Counted from the stretch's first letter, positions 21,385 through 31,915 are shown. The stretch: 64,000 bases of DNA from Shinisaurus crocodilurus (GCA_021292165.1 CM037877.1:107941858-108005857); one strand, 5' to 3'. Numbers and translations are program-made. The notes: a model not told the origin generated them from the sequence alone.

Positions 21385-21585
21385 AGGCATCACAACAAGC
21401 CACCCTGACAACAAGCCACCCTGAGCAAGCCTACTGCAAGCCATGGGTTCTCAGGGTGGTTTGTTTGCGAAAAACAACCCACGACAGAAAAAAACGCTCT
21501 GGGTTCGGACATCATTCTAAGCTACCCTGCAACCACCCACGATAACAATCCACCATGGCTTAGCATGACGTGCGAACCAGGCCAT
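21385..21585. repeat. Family of AAGCCACCCTGAG repeats and inverted partner of 19505
   Basis: AAGCCACCCTGA occurs twice in tandem at about 21400-21425 and in inverted form at about 21453. The far end, CATGGCTTAGCATGACGTGC, mirrors the block near 19511-19535. This may be a MITE, or one end of an element about 2.1 kb long. Confidence 0.45.
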
Positions 21586-21769
21586 TACGTAATTTCCCAA
21601 GCTGTTGGCTCAGCAATGTAGTGTGACACCAAGAACACAGAAAATGTTCCAGTAGGCACAAAAATGATGACTGCAGGCGAGGGGAGTGGGTCAGAGGTGG
21701 GAAGAACATTGTAAAATTACAACTATGGGGCAAGGGAGAGGTGATAGAGCTTAATAAAATAATGAATTT

Positions 21770-22172
21770 ATTTATTTATTCTTTATTTTATTTATTTGTT
21801 ACATTTCTGCACTGTCTGTCCGCCGAAGCTTTCTGGGCAGTTTACAGGACAAAGCTTAAAACCATAAAATACAATAACATAGTAAAATGTAATATAAATC
21901 TATAAGTTTAAAACAGAATAAAACCAAAGTAGTAACCAAGATAAATGCCAGCAGTACTGCAAAGATCTAAAATCACATTAACACAATTTTTAAAACTGAA
22001 GGGCTAAAAAGCCTGCGAAAATAAAAAGGTCTTCACTTGGAGCTGAAAAGACCACAATGTAGAAGCCAAGCGAACCTCTCTGTGGAGGTCATTGGACATC
22101 CGGGGTGCTACCACTGAAAAGGCCCTCTCCTTAGTAGCCACCTGCTTCATCTGATTTTGGGGGGCACTCTCT
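21770..22172 (-). mobile_element. L2-like LINE, 3' end fragment
   Basis: On the minus strand TKERAFSVVAPRMSNDLHRE and then VKTFLFSQAF are the C-terminal L2 protein motifs. The 3' tail block GCCGAAGCTTTCTGGGCAG is shared with the copies near 1.0 and 31.1 kb. A TTTATTTATT microsatellite forms the 3' edge. Confidence 0.75.
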
Positions 22173-22200
22173 CTCTCTCTCTGCCACCCAATGGAACTGA

Positions 22201-22437
22201 CTGCGTAGTGGTGAGAGTGTTGGACTGGGACTCGGGAGATCCGGGTTCTAGTCCCTGCTTGGCCATGAAACTCACTGGGTGACATTGAGCCAGTCACTGA
22301 CTCTCAGCCTAACCTACCTCACAGGGTTGTTGTGAGGATAAAATGGAGAGGAGGAGGAGGATTATGTAAACCGCCTTGGGTTCCTTGCAGGAAAAAAGGC
22401 GGGGTATAAATATAATAAATAAATAAATAAATAAAAT
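22201..22437 (+). mobile_element. tRNA-derived SINE, full-length type
   Basis: Head GTAGTGGTGAGAGTGTTGGA, box B GGTTCTAGTCC, body CACAGGGTTGTTGTGAGGAT, tail GGGGTATAAATATAATAAAT with repeated AAAT. It is one of the best plus-strand references for the 50-bp patch found at 25272-25321. Confidence 0.85.
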
Positions 22438-23837
22438 AATGTATAATTAACTCAGAGAATTCACTGCCACAAGATATACTGATGACCATTGTACTGCAGA
22501 GTGTATTTCATAACCAGGGCACTGCCGCTGAAATAAGCACCTATGTGAAATTAGCATAAATTATACAGGTTGCAGAATGCTGTTTTTCTTAGCGCAGGAT
22601 TAGGCTACCCTAACACAGAATTTAGTACAGAGTATGTGAAACCCATTTCTGATCCCACAAAGTGCTTCACCGTCTGGACAATGTCATAACAGGTCTATTA
22701 TTTTTTTTTTAAAAGCTGGTTTCCTATTTTCAGTATTCATTTGCAGTAGCCATCTATATTCAGACAGCCTGGCTGCTCAATTAGATATATACCAACAAAT
22801 AAGAAGGAATAATGTGCCAATTTCACATCTTGCCCTTGATGAAAAATAAAAATAAAAAGCCTGGCTGAAAAGATGATAATGATTGTTCTCCTGCAGTACA
22901 TGGGCAGTGGCAATATATTAATTTTCTAGCTTTATACTTTCATCTTCAGTATCCAGATAATACTGGATGCAATATGAAAATGTGGCCAATATAATATTTA
23001 CTGTTGCCTGCTTTCATCCTCAGCCCAAGGACTTTCAGGAAAATGAGATGTGACGTTTTCTGGTCCATGCATTACTTTTTTGGGACCCCCTAAAAAACAA
23101 ATATGTCAGTAAATACAGAGAAAGTATGTATGATTTTGATGGAAAAGGTGCAGCATTCTGCTGAAGTCACTCTCGACTGTGTGTGTGTGTGTGTGTGTGT
23201 GCTGGCAATCACTGCTATGAATTGCAAAGGAATTCAGATGGGGGGGAAATGCTTTCAGAAAATCAAACAAGCAGTAACTAATTATCGGTTGTTTTCAATG
23301 GCAAAACTAGTCATTTTAATACTTGTTGCAAGTTTCTAATTCTACTCCCCCCCACACACACACTTTATGGGTTAATTAAAAATTGTGGACCTTTAAGAGG
23401 ACTGCTGCTAAAACAATCACATGTTTGTGATTTTCCTTTCCCCCTCTAGCAGTATCTGATGGATGACTGTGCTGCATTGTGTTAGATTGCAAGCAGAGGG
23501 GAAATTTGAAATGGTAAGGATGACATTCTGCCTGGCATGCTGCCCTTACTAAGCCTCTAACCAAGCTGTTATCTGGCTTTTCATACAGAACCTTGAAAAC
23601 ATGCTTAATTATTCCATACTGAAAAGAGACCATGACATAATTCAACCTAATTTCAGTAATGCTGTGTGATCTTGGGTACCAGTTTTGTGACCCTGCCCAG
23701 CCTGCACCGAAGGCAGGTACCAATAGTGTCCTACAGTGCTGACACTACTGGCCGCCTTTACAGCACTCACGTCATCCACTCACTGAGACTTTTCGTCATC
23801 CATGCCCTTCTTCCTTTGCTGCCGTTGCTAATAGCCC
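22438..23837. other. Unassigned, with a GT microsatellite
   Basis: A GT run lies at about 23179-23200. The rest shows no supported gene; the left part of the frame starting at 23666 precedes the LINE and carries no domain. Confidence 0.4.
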
Positions 23838-24587
23838 AGGGAGGGGAGACAGTAAGACAACTTTTGTTGAATATTATTAACGCCTCCCTAAAAGAGGGCT
23901 TTCTCCCTACATGCTTGAAAGAAGCTATTATTAGACCATTTTTGAAAAAGCCCTCCTTTGATCCCTTGGATTTTAATAATTATAGGCCAGTGAGTAATCT
24001 ACCATTCTTGGGCAAGGTAATAGAGAAGGCAGTGGCCATTCAACTCCGAGCTGTCTTGGATAAAACCGATTATCTGGACCCATTTCAAACCGGCTTCAGA
24101 GTGGGATACAGAGTTGAGACTGCCATGGTTGCCTTGGTGGATGATTGCCTGGGAATCGATAGGGGGAGTGCATGCCTACTGATTCTTTTGGACCTCTCAG
24201 CGGCATTTGATACCATCAGCCATGGCATCCTATTATTCCGCCTGAGGGAGTTGGGAGTTGGGGGCACTGCGTTGCAGTGGTTCCGCTCCTTCCTTTCAGG
24301 ACGATTTCAGATGGTGCTGCTCGGGGATAAATACTCCTCAAAAAAAGGAGCTATTGTATGGAGTCCCTCAGGGCTCCATTCTGTCCCTGATGCTGTTTAA
24401 CACTTATATGAAACCGCTGGGAGAGATCATCAGGAGATTTGGGGCTGGGTGTTACCGGTACCAGTATGCTGATGACACCCAAATCTACTTCTCTCTAACT
24501 ACATTTTCCAAGGAAGGTATGACTCCTCTGAATGACTGCCTGAGGTCGGTAATGGGCTGGATGAGGAAGAATAAACTGAAGTTGATT
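23838..24587 (+). mobile_element. L2-clade LINE (lineage B), reverse transcriptase part, interrupted
   Basis: The frame encodes RT motifs in order: FDPLDFNNYRPVSNLPFLGK, LLDLSAAFDTISHGILL, then after a frameshift near 24345 GVPQGSILSLMLF and YQYADDTQIYF. These are the fingers and palm blocks, with the catalytic YADD preserved. The protein breaks at MRKNKLKL and resumes at about 26288 with PGKTELLV, so a second LINE lies inside it. The endonuclease and 5' region are absent. Confidence 0.9.
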
Positions 24588-24624
24588 TATTGTTGTTGTT
24601 GTTGTTGTTGTTGTTATTATTATT

Positions 24625-24664
<40 letters not shown>

Positions 24665-24681
24665 TATTATTATTATTATTA
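24588..24681. repeat. TTG/TTA/AAT compound microsatellite
   Basis: (TTG)n, then (TTA)n, then (AAT)n and again (TTA)n at the junction of two LINEs. The right part is probably the 3' tail of the nested LINE. Tyrosine- or leucine-rich frames here are artefacts. Confidence 0.85.
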
Positions 24682-26284
24682 TTTCTCGCCCATCTGGCCG
24701 GCAACCGGCCACCCTGGGCAATGTACACAGATAAAAACACAAGATAAAAACAGAATAAAATACATTTAAACAATATAAAATTTTAAGATAATTAGCCCAC
24801 CCACCCCATATTCCCGCCTGAATAGCCAAGTTTTTAATGAGCGGCGGAAGCTCAGCAGAGAGGGGGCATGGCGGAGGTCACTCTGGAGAGAGTTCCACAG
24901 TACGGGGGCCGCCACAGAAAAGGCCCTCTTCCTAGTCCCCACCAGTCTAGCTGCTCTGGCTGAAGGGACAAGGAGAAGGCCGTCTGTGGCAGATCTTGTT
25001 GAGCGGCCTACTTGGTGTTGCTGGAGACGCTCGTTGAGATAGACTGGACCGGAGCTGTATAGGGTTTTAAAGGTCAAAACCAACACCTTGAATTCGGCTC
25101 GGCAAGCAGCTGGTAGCCAGTGCAAATCCTTCAGCACTGGCGTGATGTGATCCCGCCGGCGGCTGCCTTTAACCAGGCGAGCCGCCGCGTTCTGTACCAG
25201 CTGTAGCTTCCAAACCGTCTTCAAGGGTAACCCCACGTAGAGCGCATTACAGTAGTCTAGGCGAGAGGAGACAGGGTTGTTGTGAGGATAAAATGGAGAG
25301 GAGGAGGAGGATTATGTAAGCTGATTAGGAAGGTAGGGGCGCAGCTGCCGTATCAGATGGAGTTGATACAGCGCCGCCCGGCTCACAGCTGCTACCTGAG
25401 CCTCCATGGACAGCTGGGAGTCTAGAATGACCCCCAAGCTGCGGACCTGGTCCTTCAGGGGGAGATGTACCCCATTCAGCACCAGGTCAACATACCCTAA
25501 CCTCCCCTTGTCCCCCACCAGAAGTACCTCGGTCTTGTCGGGGTTCAGCTTCAGCATGTTCCTTCCCATCCAGCCACCCACTGCCTCCAGGCACTTGGAC
25601 AGGGTCTCAACGGCCAACCTCGGTGAGGACTTGAAACAGAGGTAGAGCTGCGTGTCATCCGCATACTGATGACACCGCACCCCAAACCTCCTGATGATAG
25701 CCCCCAGCAGCTTTAGGTTTGTCAATAGCATCGGGGAGAGGATGGAACCCTGCGGCACCCCACAAGTGAGCAGCCGAGGGTCCGAAGCCTCCTCCCCAAG
25801 AACTACCCTCTGGTACCTTCCAGAGAGGAAGGACTGGAACCACTGCAATACAAGAACAACCCCTCCAGGCAGTCCAGGAGGATACCGTGGTCAACGGTAT
25901 CAAAAGCCGCTGAGAGATCGAGGAGGACTAGAAAGGAGCATTCGCCCTATCCAAAGCCCTCCTCATATCATCCACCAAGGTGACCAAGGCCGTCTCCGTC
26001 TCCGTCCCATGTCCAGGCCTGAAGCCCGACTGGCATGGATCTAAATAATTGGCTTCATCCAAGTGTGCCTTCAACTGAACACCCACCACCCGCTCGATCA
26101 CCTTGCCCAGAAATGGTAAAATGGAGACTGGGCGAAAGTTGTTCAGATCTTGGGGATCCAAGGAGGGTTTCTTTAGAAGCGGTCTTATTACTGCCTCCTT
26201 GAGGGCTGATGGCATCACTGCCTCCTCGAGGGAGGCATTCAGTCTTCAGAGTGGGAATTACGCCATCGGCGCTCTAGCCTTCTC
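24682..26284 (-). mobile_element. L2-clade LINE (lineage A), nested copy
   Basis: The minus-strand protein pieces 24766-25236 ([20 protein letters not shown] and [18 protein letters not shown]), 25312-25848 (GVPQGSILSPML, QYADDTQLYLCF) and 25928-26218 (KKPSLDPQDLNNFRPVS) follow the lineage A copy at 38.4-41.9 kb. Compared with that copy it lacks the equivalent of 39990-40428 (439 bp), has a 50-bp SINE patch at 25272-25321, and has frameshifts. It lies within lineage B, so it inserted later. Confidence 0.9.
25272..25321 (+). repeat. 50-bp SINE-derived patch within the LINE
   Basis: CAGGGTTGTTGTGAGGATAA through GGATTATGTAAGC is identical in kind to the tRNA-SINE body at 22320-22370. It replaces 29 bases present in the related LINE copies at 39.03 and 63.76 kb. 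Confidence 0.85.
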
Positions 26285-27046
26285 TATCCAGGTAAGACTG
26301 AGTTGCTTGTCGTGAAAGGTGCTAATTCAGGAATTGAGGTTTGTCAACCAGTTCTAGATGGGGTAGAACGATGAGAAATGCCTGTTACCAGCTTCGGCTG
26401 ATTCACCAGGTACGCCCATTCCTGGAATACGTGGTAACCTCTAGGCTTGATTTCTGTAATGCGCTTTACTTGGGGCCGCCTCTATACCTGGTTCAGAAGT
26501 TTCAACTAGTATGGCGGCCAGGTTGGTCTCCGGGACACCCCATGGAGACCATATAATACCGGTCTTAAGATCTTTACACTGGCTGCCAATTTGCTTCCGG
26601 GCAAAGTATAAAGTGCTGGTTCTTACCTTTAAAGCCCTACATGGTCTAGGCCCAAGGTACCTTAGGGAGCGCCTCCTCCCCTATCTTCCACCCCACCACT
26701 TAAGGTCTTCGGAGGGCCATCTGCTGCAGCTGCCTAATGTGAGACTGGCAGCTACTCGTCGGAGGTCCTTCTCTTTTGCTGCCCCTCAATTGTGGAATGG
26801 CCTGCCACTTGAAATACGCCTGCTGACTTCTTTGAATGTCTTTAAGCAGGCACTGAAGACTTTGTTATTTCAGCAGGCCTTCCTTTTATAACGTTCTGGA
26901 ATTTTATTGTATTTATGGAATTTTAATGGAATTTTTATACTGTTTTTATGTTTAACAGATGTTTTTATTGTATACTTATCTGTTTAATTGATTGTTATTT
27001 TGTACGCCGCCTAGAGTAATAGTATATAGGCGGGATATAAATTGAA
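26285..27046 (+). mobile_element. L2-clade LINE (lineage B), 3' part
   Basis: Continuation of the copy broken at 24587: PGKTELLVVK, then [40 protein letters not shown] and FSFAAPQLWNGLPLEIR up to about 26890. A short 3' untranslated region follows with GTACGCCGCCTAGAGTAAT and GGCGGGATATAAATTGAAAT. There is a frameshift near 26510. Confidence 0.9.
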
Positions 27047-27049
27047 ATA

Positions 27050-27090
<41 letters not shown>

Positions 27091-27112
27091 GAAGAAGAAG
27101 AAGAAGAAGAAG
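27047..27112. repeat. TAA then GAA microsatellite at the LINE 3' tail
   Basis: About fourteen TAA units change to about seven AAG units. The position at the exact end of the lineage B LINE indicates tail-seeded growth. Confidence 0.9.
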
Positions 27113-28840
27113 GTTGGAGCCTTTTTGTATATAGGTTCATGTGAGCCTTCTCCATATGAAGGCAAGGACCCAAATTCAGGGAAATGGGCCAATTCTCCAT
27201 TGCAATACTTCTGAGTATTTCCTGTCTGGCAGTTTAAGAAATATCAAGAGTTGGAACAATGAGAACCGGAATGAACTCTGCTGTCAGTGGTTCAAATGAA
27301 ATTTGGAAAGGTAATCTTTAAAAAGAAAATCAACAACAAAAATTGACTTGATTTAAAAAAACACACACACACAAACAAACCCAAACCCCATCTTCTTTAG
27401 ACACACTGAGGCTAGACACAATGTTTGGAAGAAATCCAGAACAGCCTATATTCCCTACACCATCTGTCAGCAGTTACTTCACTTGCTGAGAGAGCTTAGA
27501 GACAAATGCAGGATCCCCAGTAAGTATTAAGCAATCAGATCTTTCTTTCTTTCTTTTTTTTAATTGCAAAAGAATATGACAGTAGTGGTGGTGGGGACAT
27601 TCAAAAGGCTGATGCTTCCTTTTTAGAGCTGGGGGGGAGAATGGAGGGGGGATTCTAGTGTGTTATGTTGGCGAGGGACTGTCAGCCTGGAGGTGGATTT
27701 CCTTGGCTTTTATCAGCTGGAGCTGCCACCCTGTCATTATTTAAAGGTGGATTTGGATGTGATTAATTCTGAGAGAGGCCAGAGAGTTTCTCGATATGGA
27801 TTTGCTTCAGACTAAAGCCCAGGAGGCTTGGCAATGAAGATAAATCAGCAACGTAGTCTGGGTTATACATGCCAGCTGTCAGAGTTTGGCCCCCAGCCCC
27901 TCAGGTCTGGGCCTTTTCTTGCTTAGCCATTAAAATCTATGGGCCATAGAATTTGGCGTGGGTTGGCAGCGATGCAAATTCCCACAGCACAGTTGTCCGG
28001 TGCTCTGGGACTTAAACCAGGAGCCTCAGGATGGTGTTGAGCCTGGGATGTGGGCCAGGTGGACACATGCGACAGAACGAGGCAGTAGGATCCTGAAGTG
28101 ATGGACCGGACTGTTTCCATTCAAACTGCAGGTGTGTGTGTGGGACACCTTTTTTTTTTAAATGCCCACATGAGTTTAAAAAATGATTACGCCGATGCAG
28201 AAAAGCATTGCAGAGAAAGGTTCTAGCTCAGCCCTGCTGCACTTGTTTTCGGTTAGGAGGCAGGGTTTTTTTTGTTTTTTTTTAAACATAGGAGAGTACT
28301 AAAAAGAAAAAAAGAAAAAAGAAAAGGTCATCCCCACCTGATGTCTGAAGAGGTATAGGCCATTCTATCACTCCAGCAACACATTTAGCCTGAGTGGTCT
28401 GGGACGGTGTACATTCCAGAGTTCCAGAGGGCGCAGAAGGGAACAGAGGTGTGTAGCACCGGCAGGCAGAAGGAAGCGTCTGGATTGCCTAGGCCAGCTT
28501 TCCTTATGATGGGAAGCAGGATTATACTATGCAAGGCTGTTCACCACATGGTCTGTTAGGGCCCGGAAGGCTCTTTAGGATTAAAAGTAATCCAGACTTG
28601 TTAGAACAACAAAACTGGTTGTACTGTCTCACAAAACATCTGGTAGTCTTGCATGCTGGTCAGGTCATGCAGGTACAGCTTAGAGTCCACTGCAGTCCAT
28701 TGGAGTCAGCATGGCTGGAGGAGAGCCAGCCATACATGTCTTCCCTCAAGGAGGGTCAAGGAAGAAAGAGAAATCTTGCCTCCAAGGTAAGATTCATTAG
28801 GTGTGGTTAGTTAAGCATGCAGGCCAGTCCCTGATATTCC
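27113..28840. other. Unique sequence, no supported gene
   Basis: Contains CA, CTTT and poly-T/A runs. The part around 27690-27860 has balanced composition and no repeat character; it could be conserved noncoding sequence, but this cannot be judged from one genome. Confidence 0.35.
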
Positions 28841-28876
28841 CATTAACCCAGGGGAGGCTGGTGACTTCTATGTCTA

Positions 28877-29122
28877 TTGTTTTATTTTATTTTATTTTAT
28901 TTATTAGATGTATATCCCACCTTTTTTCCTGGAAGGAACCCAAGGCAGCTTACATAATCCTCCTCCTCCTCTCCATTTTATCCTCACAACAACCCTGTGA
29001 GGTAGGTTAGGCTGAGAGTCTGTGACTGGCCCAAAGACACCCAGTGAACTTCATGGCCGAGCGTGGACTAGAACCTGGATCTCCTGAGCCCCAGTCCAAC
29101 ACTCAAACCACTACGCCACACT
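28877..29122 (-). mobile_element. tRNA-derived SINE inside a MITE
   Basis: The minus strand reads from a tRNA-like head (AGTGTGGCGTAGTGGTTTGA) to a TTATTTTATTTTATT tail at the left. It separates the outer end of the MITE from its hairpin core. Confidence 0.8.
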
Positions 29123-29124
29123 GT

Positions 29125-29270
29125 GCTCCTTATCCATTGCAGCTTTTATTCTGAGCTTTATAGGAGCTATCCATGGTGCTTCATGGTGGCGAAGCCATTT
29201 TGAGGCTGGAGTTCTGAACCATGGATAGCTCCTATAAAGCTCAGAATAAAAGCTGCAATGGATAAGGAGC
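29125..29270. repeat. Perfect 53-bp inverted repeat with 40-base loop
   Basis: The left arm starts GCTCCTTATCCATTGCAGC and the right arm ends GCTGCAATGGATAAGGAGC. All 53 positions pair. It is the centre of the palindromic MITE 28849-29302. A transcript would fold into a long hairpin able to feed small-RNA pathways, though nothing here shows that it is transcribed. Confidence 0.9.
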
Positions 29271-29610
29271 CCCACTGACACAGGTAGCACCAACCTCCCC
29301 TGCATTAACCCATTCCTCCTCTAGTCACTCTATGCAAGCAATGTTATTCAAATATCTAATATGGCCAATGGTCAGGGATGCTGGGAGTTGCTCCAAGACA
29401 TCTGGAGCTCTACTTTCTGCCCACCACTGATATACTGGGTACATGGAGGCAGCATCAGCCAAGCATGCAGGCAGGTCAGTTCCTGGTGCCCATGAACCCA
29501 TTCCTCCCCTCGTGACTCTAAGCATGCAATGTTACCCAAATATCTAACACCTTAAACTGGTGATCTCCAGATGTGCTGGACTACAACTCCCAGCGCCCCC
29601 CAGACAGCAT

Positions 29611-30703
29611 GGGTTTGACTTTAGCCTCAGCCTGCCTAACGATAGGACCAGACCTGAACGGAGGCAGAAATGTCAGATTTATTCATTGTAAGGACTCCTT
29701 CTTGAAGACTGCTTTAATATCAGATTAGGACTATTATTAGGATATTCTCGTATTTAGGAGAAAGGAATGGCTGAATATATAGGTCCTAAATAATGGAAGA
29801 CTGTAATGCTTGTTAAGTTGATGAAGTACTCGTTATGTTGCATAGGGTATATTGGTTTGCTGGTTATATTTTTGTTTTTGTTTTTGTAAGAAGCTATTGT
29901 TTATTGTTGTGTGTTTTTAAAAAAAAAAAAGATCACACAGATCATTTGGTAGATCCACATGCCCCCCGATCATGCTCATCTCAGTATATCCGCAATACAT
30001 CTAAGCACAGTACAGCTAGACCGGCCATAATTGGTAGTTTTAAGCCAAATCACAAGAGAGTTTCCACAGATTGATTAATAACTTCAGTATAAAAATCATC
30101 ATTTCGTATCTGAGGTGGAGAATTGGCCGCCTCCTGGAAAAAGGTCAAATGCTTTGAACATAGAGGAAGACAGTGAATTTTAAAGAAATAGGATCAAATT
30201 ACCGCAACCTGCACCATGTGTATTGTTGTAATTTGCAAGGGGAAAAAAAATTGAAAAGCACAGAAGTAGGTCAGTAACTTCATGCTTTCCGTTTTTCAGC
30301 ACAATCGTTTCATGTTAGCACTATTCTAAATGAAGCGAACCTCAACCAAATAAAATGGAGGTAATGGAGCCCTCTCTGACGGACTCGTAATCTGGAAATC
30401 TAGAGCAGGCCTGTACACCTTGTGACTCACCGAGCCAAAGGAAGCCCACTCAAGTGCTCGGCAGTCCTGAGCATCTAGCAAAACCAGGAGATTTACCAAG
30501 CCTCTCTTGTGCTGCCAGAAATGGCTAGTGAAAAAAAAATCAAGCATTTAGAATAAGAGGGGTTAGTTGATGTTCACATAACATCAAAAGTGACTGTGAC
30601 ACCATGGTATTCCCTCGGGATTATATTATTCTCTGTCATGAACATTTGTGCACAAATTGGGTGTAGTGGGTAAGCTGAACACTGATGTGGTGTGGTGTTT
30701 GAG
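29611..30703. other. No recognised feature
   Basis: Unique sequence with poly-A and short T runs; no supported gene. Confidence 0.35.
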
Positions 30704-30733
30704 CAGGGGTGGGGAACTTGTAGCCCTCTAGAG

Positions 30734-30892
30734 CAGTGTTCTCCAACCTTGGGTCCCCAGATGTTTTTGGCCTACAACTCCCGGCATGCCCCAGCCAGCA
30801 TGCCCCAGCCAGCATGCCCCAGCGTAGCTGGCTGGGGCATGCTGGGAGTTGTAGGCCAAAAACATCTGGGGACCCAAGGTTGGAGAACACTG
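30734..30892. mobile_element. hAT-type palindromic MITE (family B)
   Basis: CAGTGTTCTCCAACCTTGGG at the left and CCCAAGGTTGGAGAACACTG at the right are perfect complements. The flanks CTCTAGAG and CTCTAGAT agree at 7 of 8 bases, with the TCTAGA core favoured by many hAT elements. Three CATGCCCCAGCCAG units expand the left arm. Confidence 0.85.
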
Positions 30893-30940
30893 CTCTAGAT
30901 GATATCTGACTCCATCAGCCCCAACTAGCATGGATGGTAG

Positions 30941-31297
30941 CAGGGATGGCCCATGACGTTTTGTTGCCTAAGACAAAAGATAAAATGGCAGCCATCTCAC
31001 CCCATTCCACATAGAGACAGTGACGGTGACGGTTGAATCTGACTTCAACACTGGTGATTTATTTTTATTTATTGCATTTCTATACCGCTCAATAGCCAAA
31101 GCTCTCTGGGCAGTTCACAACAATTAAAACCATAAAATACATCTTCCACCACACCTGAAGACGGCAAGGTAGCCCAGGGGGTGCAGAACAGGCTGTATAG
31201 CACCCATAGCTCTGTCCTCCAACACCTCAGTGCTGCTCCCACGCATCTGCCACCTGAGGCAGCCGCTTCACTTTGCCAAATGGTAGAGCTGGCCCTG
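30941..31297. mobile_element. hAT-type MITE (family C) with an LINE tail inside
   Basis: Ends CAGGGATGGCCCAT and GAGCTGGCCCTG form a diverged inverted repeat; GATGGTAG and GATGGTGG flank it (7 of 8). The interior sequence CCACCTGAGGCAGCCGCTTC is shared with the family C copy near 32.3 kb. A minus-strand L2 3' tail occupies about 31059-31147. Confidence 0.7.
31059..31147 (-). mobile_element. Very short L2-like LINE 3' tail
   Basis: TTTATTTATTGCATTTCTAT followed by AATAGCCAAAGCTCTCTGGG matches the 3' end of the fragment near 1003. Strong 5' truncation left fewer than 90 bases. Confidence 0.7.
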
Positions 31298-31364
31298 GAT
31301 GGTGGGAGTTGTAGTAGTACAATATCATATGGAGCACCGCAGGTTCCCCACCCATGGGCTAGAG

Positions 31365-31703
31365 CAGGGGTGTTGAACCCCAGGGCTGCAGGCCAGGTCC
31401 AGGCTGCCTGGTTCCTAGATGGCGATGTCTCTTTCCCCTGACCACGGACTGATTGGTGGTTTCCAGGCCTTGGAGCAGTCTCCTTTCCATTCTAAAAGGT
31501 TGAAATGCCTCTCCTAAGGCTTCGTTACTGGCAATAAGAGCTTTAAGCTACAATAGGCTGGCATTTGTGGTGTTCAACCCCACCCTCTTTGCCTTTGGCT
31601 CCACCCTTTTGCCTTCAGCCCTGCCAACCACTGGAATGAGGCCCCTGAGAGGTTCTCCGAAATTGAATTCAGCCCTGAGGCTGAAAGAGGTTCGACACCC
31701 CTG
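31365..31703. mobile_element. hAT-type MITE (family D)
   Basis: Ends CAGGGGTGTTGAACC and GGTTCGACACCCCTG are inverted repeats with one difference. Flanks GGCTAGAG (31357-31364) and GGTTAGAG (31704-31711) match at 7 of 8. The right flank doubles as the start of the SINE that follows, so it probably inserted in the SINE head. Confidence 0.8.
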
Positions 31704-31915
31704 GGTTAGAGTGTCAGACTAGGACTGGGGAGACCCAGGTTCAAATCCCCACCCAGTCATGATGCGTACTGGGTGACCTTGTGCCAATCAGTAGCTGAAC
31801 CTACCCCACAGAATGGTTGCGAGGATAACATTGGGGGAGGAAACCATGTATGCCACCTCCTTGAGCTTCCTGGAGGAAAGACGGGATATAAATGTAATAA
31901 AATTAAAAATAAATA
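31704..31915 (+). mobile_element. tRNA-derived SINE, diverged
   Basis: GGTTAGAGTGTCAGACTAGG, GGTTCAAATCCCCACC (box B region), GAATGGTTGCGAGGATAAC and GACGGGATATAAATGTAAT preserve the plan of the family. Divergence is greater than in the copy at 22201. Confidence 0.75.

Larger units (their letters stand above)
28849..29302. mobile_element. hAT-type palindromic MITE with perfect target duplication
   Basis: Ends are CAGGGGAGGCTGGTG and CACCAACCTCCCCTG, an inverted repeat with one mismatch. The exact 8-base duplication CATTAACC lies at 28841-28848 and 29303-29310. The core is the perfect hairpin 29125-29270, and a tRNA-derived SINE is inserted in the left arm. Confidence 0.85.
28813..29610 (+). 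repeat. Two-copy tandem duplication, period about 190 bp without inserts
   Basis: First unit: AAGCATGCAGGCCAGTCCCT at 28813, interrupted by the MITE 28849-29302, then CCATTCCTCCTCTAGTCAC through CAAATATCTAA near 29362. Second unit: AAGCATGCAGGCAGGTCAGT at 29461, then CCATTCCTCCCCTCGTGAC through CAAATATCTAA near 29549. Each unit is followed by a piece of a family A MITE. Confidence 0.75.
30704..31356. mobile_element. hAT-type MITE (family A) carrying two later MITEs
   Basis: The left end CAGGGGTGGGGAACTTGTAG and the right end GCAGGTTCCCCACCCATG belong together. The interior is broken by complete MITEs at 30734-30892 and 30941-31297. Flanking octamers match poorly (TGTTTGAG and GGCTAGAG), so this is the oldest layer or its end has changed. 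Confidence 0.65.

Noticed and set aside
23666..24400. Host gene encoding a 244-residue protein
   Set aside because: From about 23838 it is an L2 reverse transcriptase; the preceding part has no domain and no splice context.
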